Below, piece by piece: positions 33,257 through 36,001 of a stretch of DNA of 36,001 nucleotides. The notes under the pieces were generated by a model, which searched no databases, had not been told where the DNA came from, and was given only the letters and a program-made list of their open reading frames with translations. Position 1 is the stretch's first letter, and the number at the start of each line of letters is the position of its first letter. Made by a program: the position numbers and the translations under genes. The stretch is from contig NZ_JACEHF010000024.1 of the NCBI RefSeq assembly GCF_014180685.1, positions 1-36,001 of the forward strand. Direction: 5' to 3'. This DNA is from Nocardioides pelophilus. GTDB lineage: Bacteria; Actinomycetota; Actinomycetes; Propionibacteriales; Nocardioidaceae.

Positions 33257-35298
<2,042 letters not shown>

Positions 35299-35302
<4 letters not shown>

Positions 35303-36001
35303 GCGCCGGGACGATGAACCTGACCCTCAAGATCTGGCGCCAGAGCGACAGTCAGGACAAGGGCAAGATCCACACCTACGACGTGGCCGGGATCTCCGAG
35401 GACATGAGCTTCCTGGAGATGCTCGACGTCCTCAACGAGCAGCTCAACGAGCTCGGCGAGGAGCCGATCGCGTTCGACTCCGACTGTCGCGAGGGCATCT
35501 GCGGCATGTGCTCGCTGATGATCAACGGCGAGCCGCACGGGCCGGAGGTGACCACCACCTGCCAGCTGCACATGCGCTCGTTCAAGGACGGCGACACGAT
35601 CACCATCGAGCCGTGGCGCTCGGGCGCGTTCCCGGTGCTCAAGGACCTGTGCGTCGACCGCTCGGCCTTCGACCGGATCATCCAGTCCGGCGGCTACATC
35701 TCGGCCAACACCGGCTCGGCCCCCGAGGCCAACTCGGTGCCGGTCCCCCGCGACAACGCCGTCCGCGCGTTCAACGTGGCGACCTGCATCGGCTGCGGCG
35801 CGTGCGTGGCCGCGTGCCCGAACGGCTCGGCGTCGCTGTTCCTCGGCGCGAAGATCACCCACCTCGGTGAGCTGCCGCAGGGCCAGCCGGAGCGGTGGAG
35901 CCGGGTGGTCGACATGACCGCCCAGCACGACCACGAGGGCTTCGGCGGCTGCACCAACATCGGCGAGTGTGCGGCCGCGTGCCCCAAGGAGGTCCCGCTC
36001 G
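35299..36001 (+). CDS. sdhB: Succinate dehydrogenase iron-sulfur subunit (B type), C-terminus outside window
   Basis: The visible 234 codons start with ATG at 35299, overlapping the sdhA stop. [2Fe-2S] ligands lie in [10 protein letters not shown] and a later Cys (TTTCQLH). [4Fe-4S] and [3Fe-4S] ligands lie in [16 protein letters not shown] and [15 protein letters not shown], where the window ends. The family usually has about 245-260 residues, so only the last residues are missing. It completes the plus-strand sdhCAB operon. It shares the fold, not close sequence, with the minus-strand SdhB. Confidence 0.95.

Overview
This is high-GC DNA with strong actinobacterial codon usage, frequent GTG starts and tight ATGA/GTGA gene overlaps. 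The gene content fits Nocardioides or a close relative in the Propionibacteriales: a Tad pilus cluster, an FHA-type type VII secretion ATPase, a two-subunit methylmalonyl-CoA mutase with MeaB, and two different succinate dehydrogenases. The genus is inferred from gene content and repeat style, not from a marker gene.

Region 1 (1-3881, minus strand) is a translationally coupled Tad/Flp pilus operon: CpaB/RcpC-like, CpaE/TadZ-like, TadA ATPase, TadB, and the start of a TadC-like gene that runs off the left edge. Region 2 (4124-13341) is a type VII-like secretion locus. It has a WXG100-like small protein whose W is replaced by F, a 1526-residue FtsK/SpoIIIE ATPase with an FHA-like N-terminus, a divergent small helical protein, and a 710-residue protein with a true WxG motif and no domain I recognise. 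A VC0807-like membrane protein and a SAM methyltransferase sit inside this region. No EccB/D/E or mycosin gene is present in the window.

Region 3 (13345-20321, minus strand) is a nucleoside import and salvage operon: BMP-type lipoprotein, one double ABC ATPase, two permeases, cytidine deaminase and thymidine phosphorylase. A 14-bp perfect hairpin separates the binding-protein gene from the transporter genes. Region 4 (20436-26647, minus strand) runs mutA-mutB-meaB and then an M20 amidohydrolase. A 36-bp palindromic repeat is found, in the same reading frame, inside both mutB and meaB.

Region 5 (26648-28815) is repeat-rich. A 354-bp intergenic stretch holds an 18-bp inverted repeat around a 20-bp tandem repeat. 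A VOC-family gene follows, and then a GT4 glycosyltransferase gene flanked on both sides by arrays of the same short repeat. Region 6 (28816-36001) holds two divergently transcribed succinate dehydrogenase operons of different classes. The minus-strand one resembles mycobacterial Sdh1, and the plus-strand one is sdhCAB with a single cytochrome b anchor. They share a 188-bp intergenic region with a nested palindrome.

The strongest leads for new biology are the in-frame palindromic element in mutB and meaB, the repeat-bracketed glycosyltransferase, and the incomplete type VII-like locus with its unassigned 710-residue protein. No tRNA, rRNA, CRISPR array, integrase or transposase was found.
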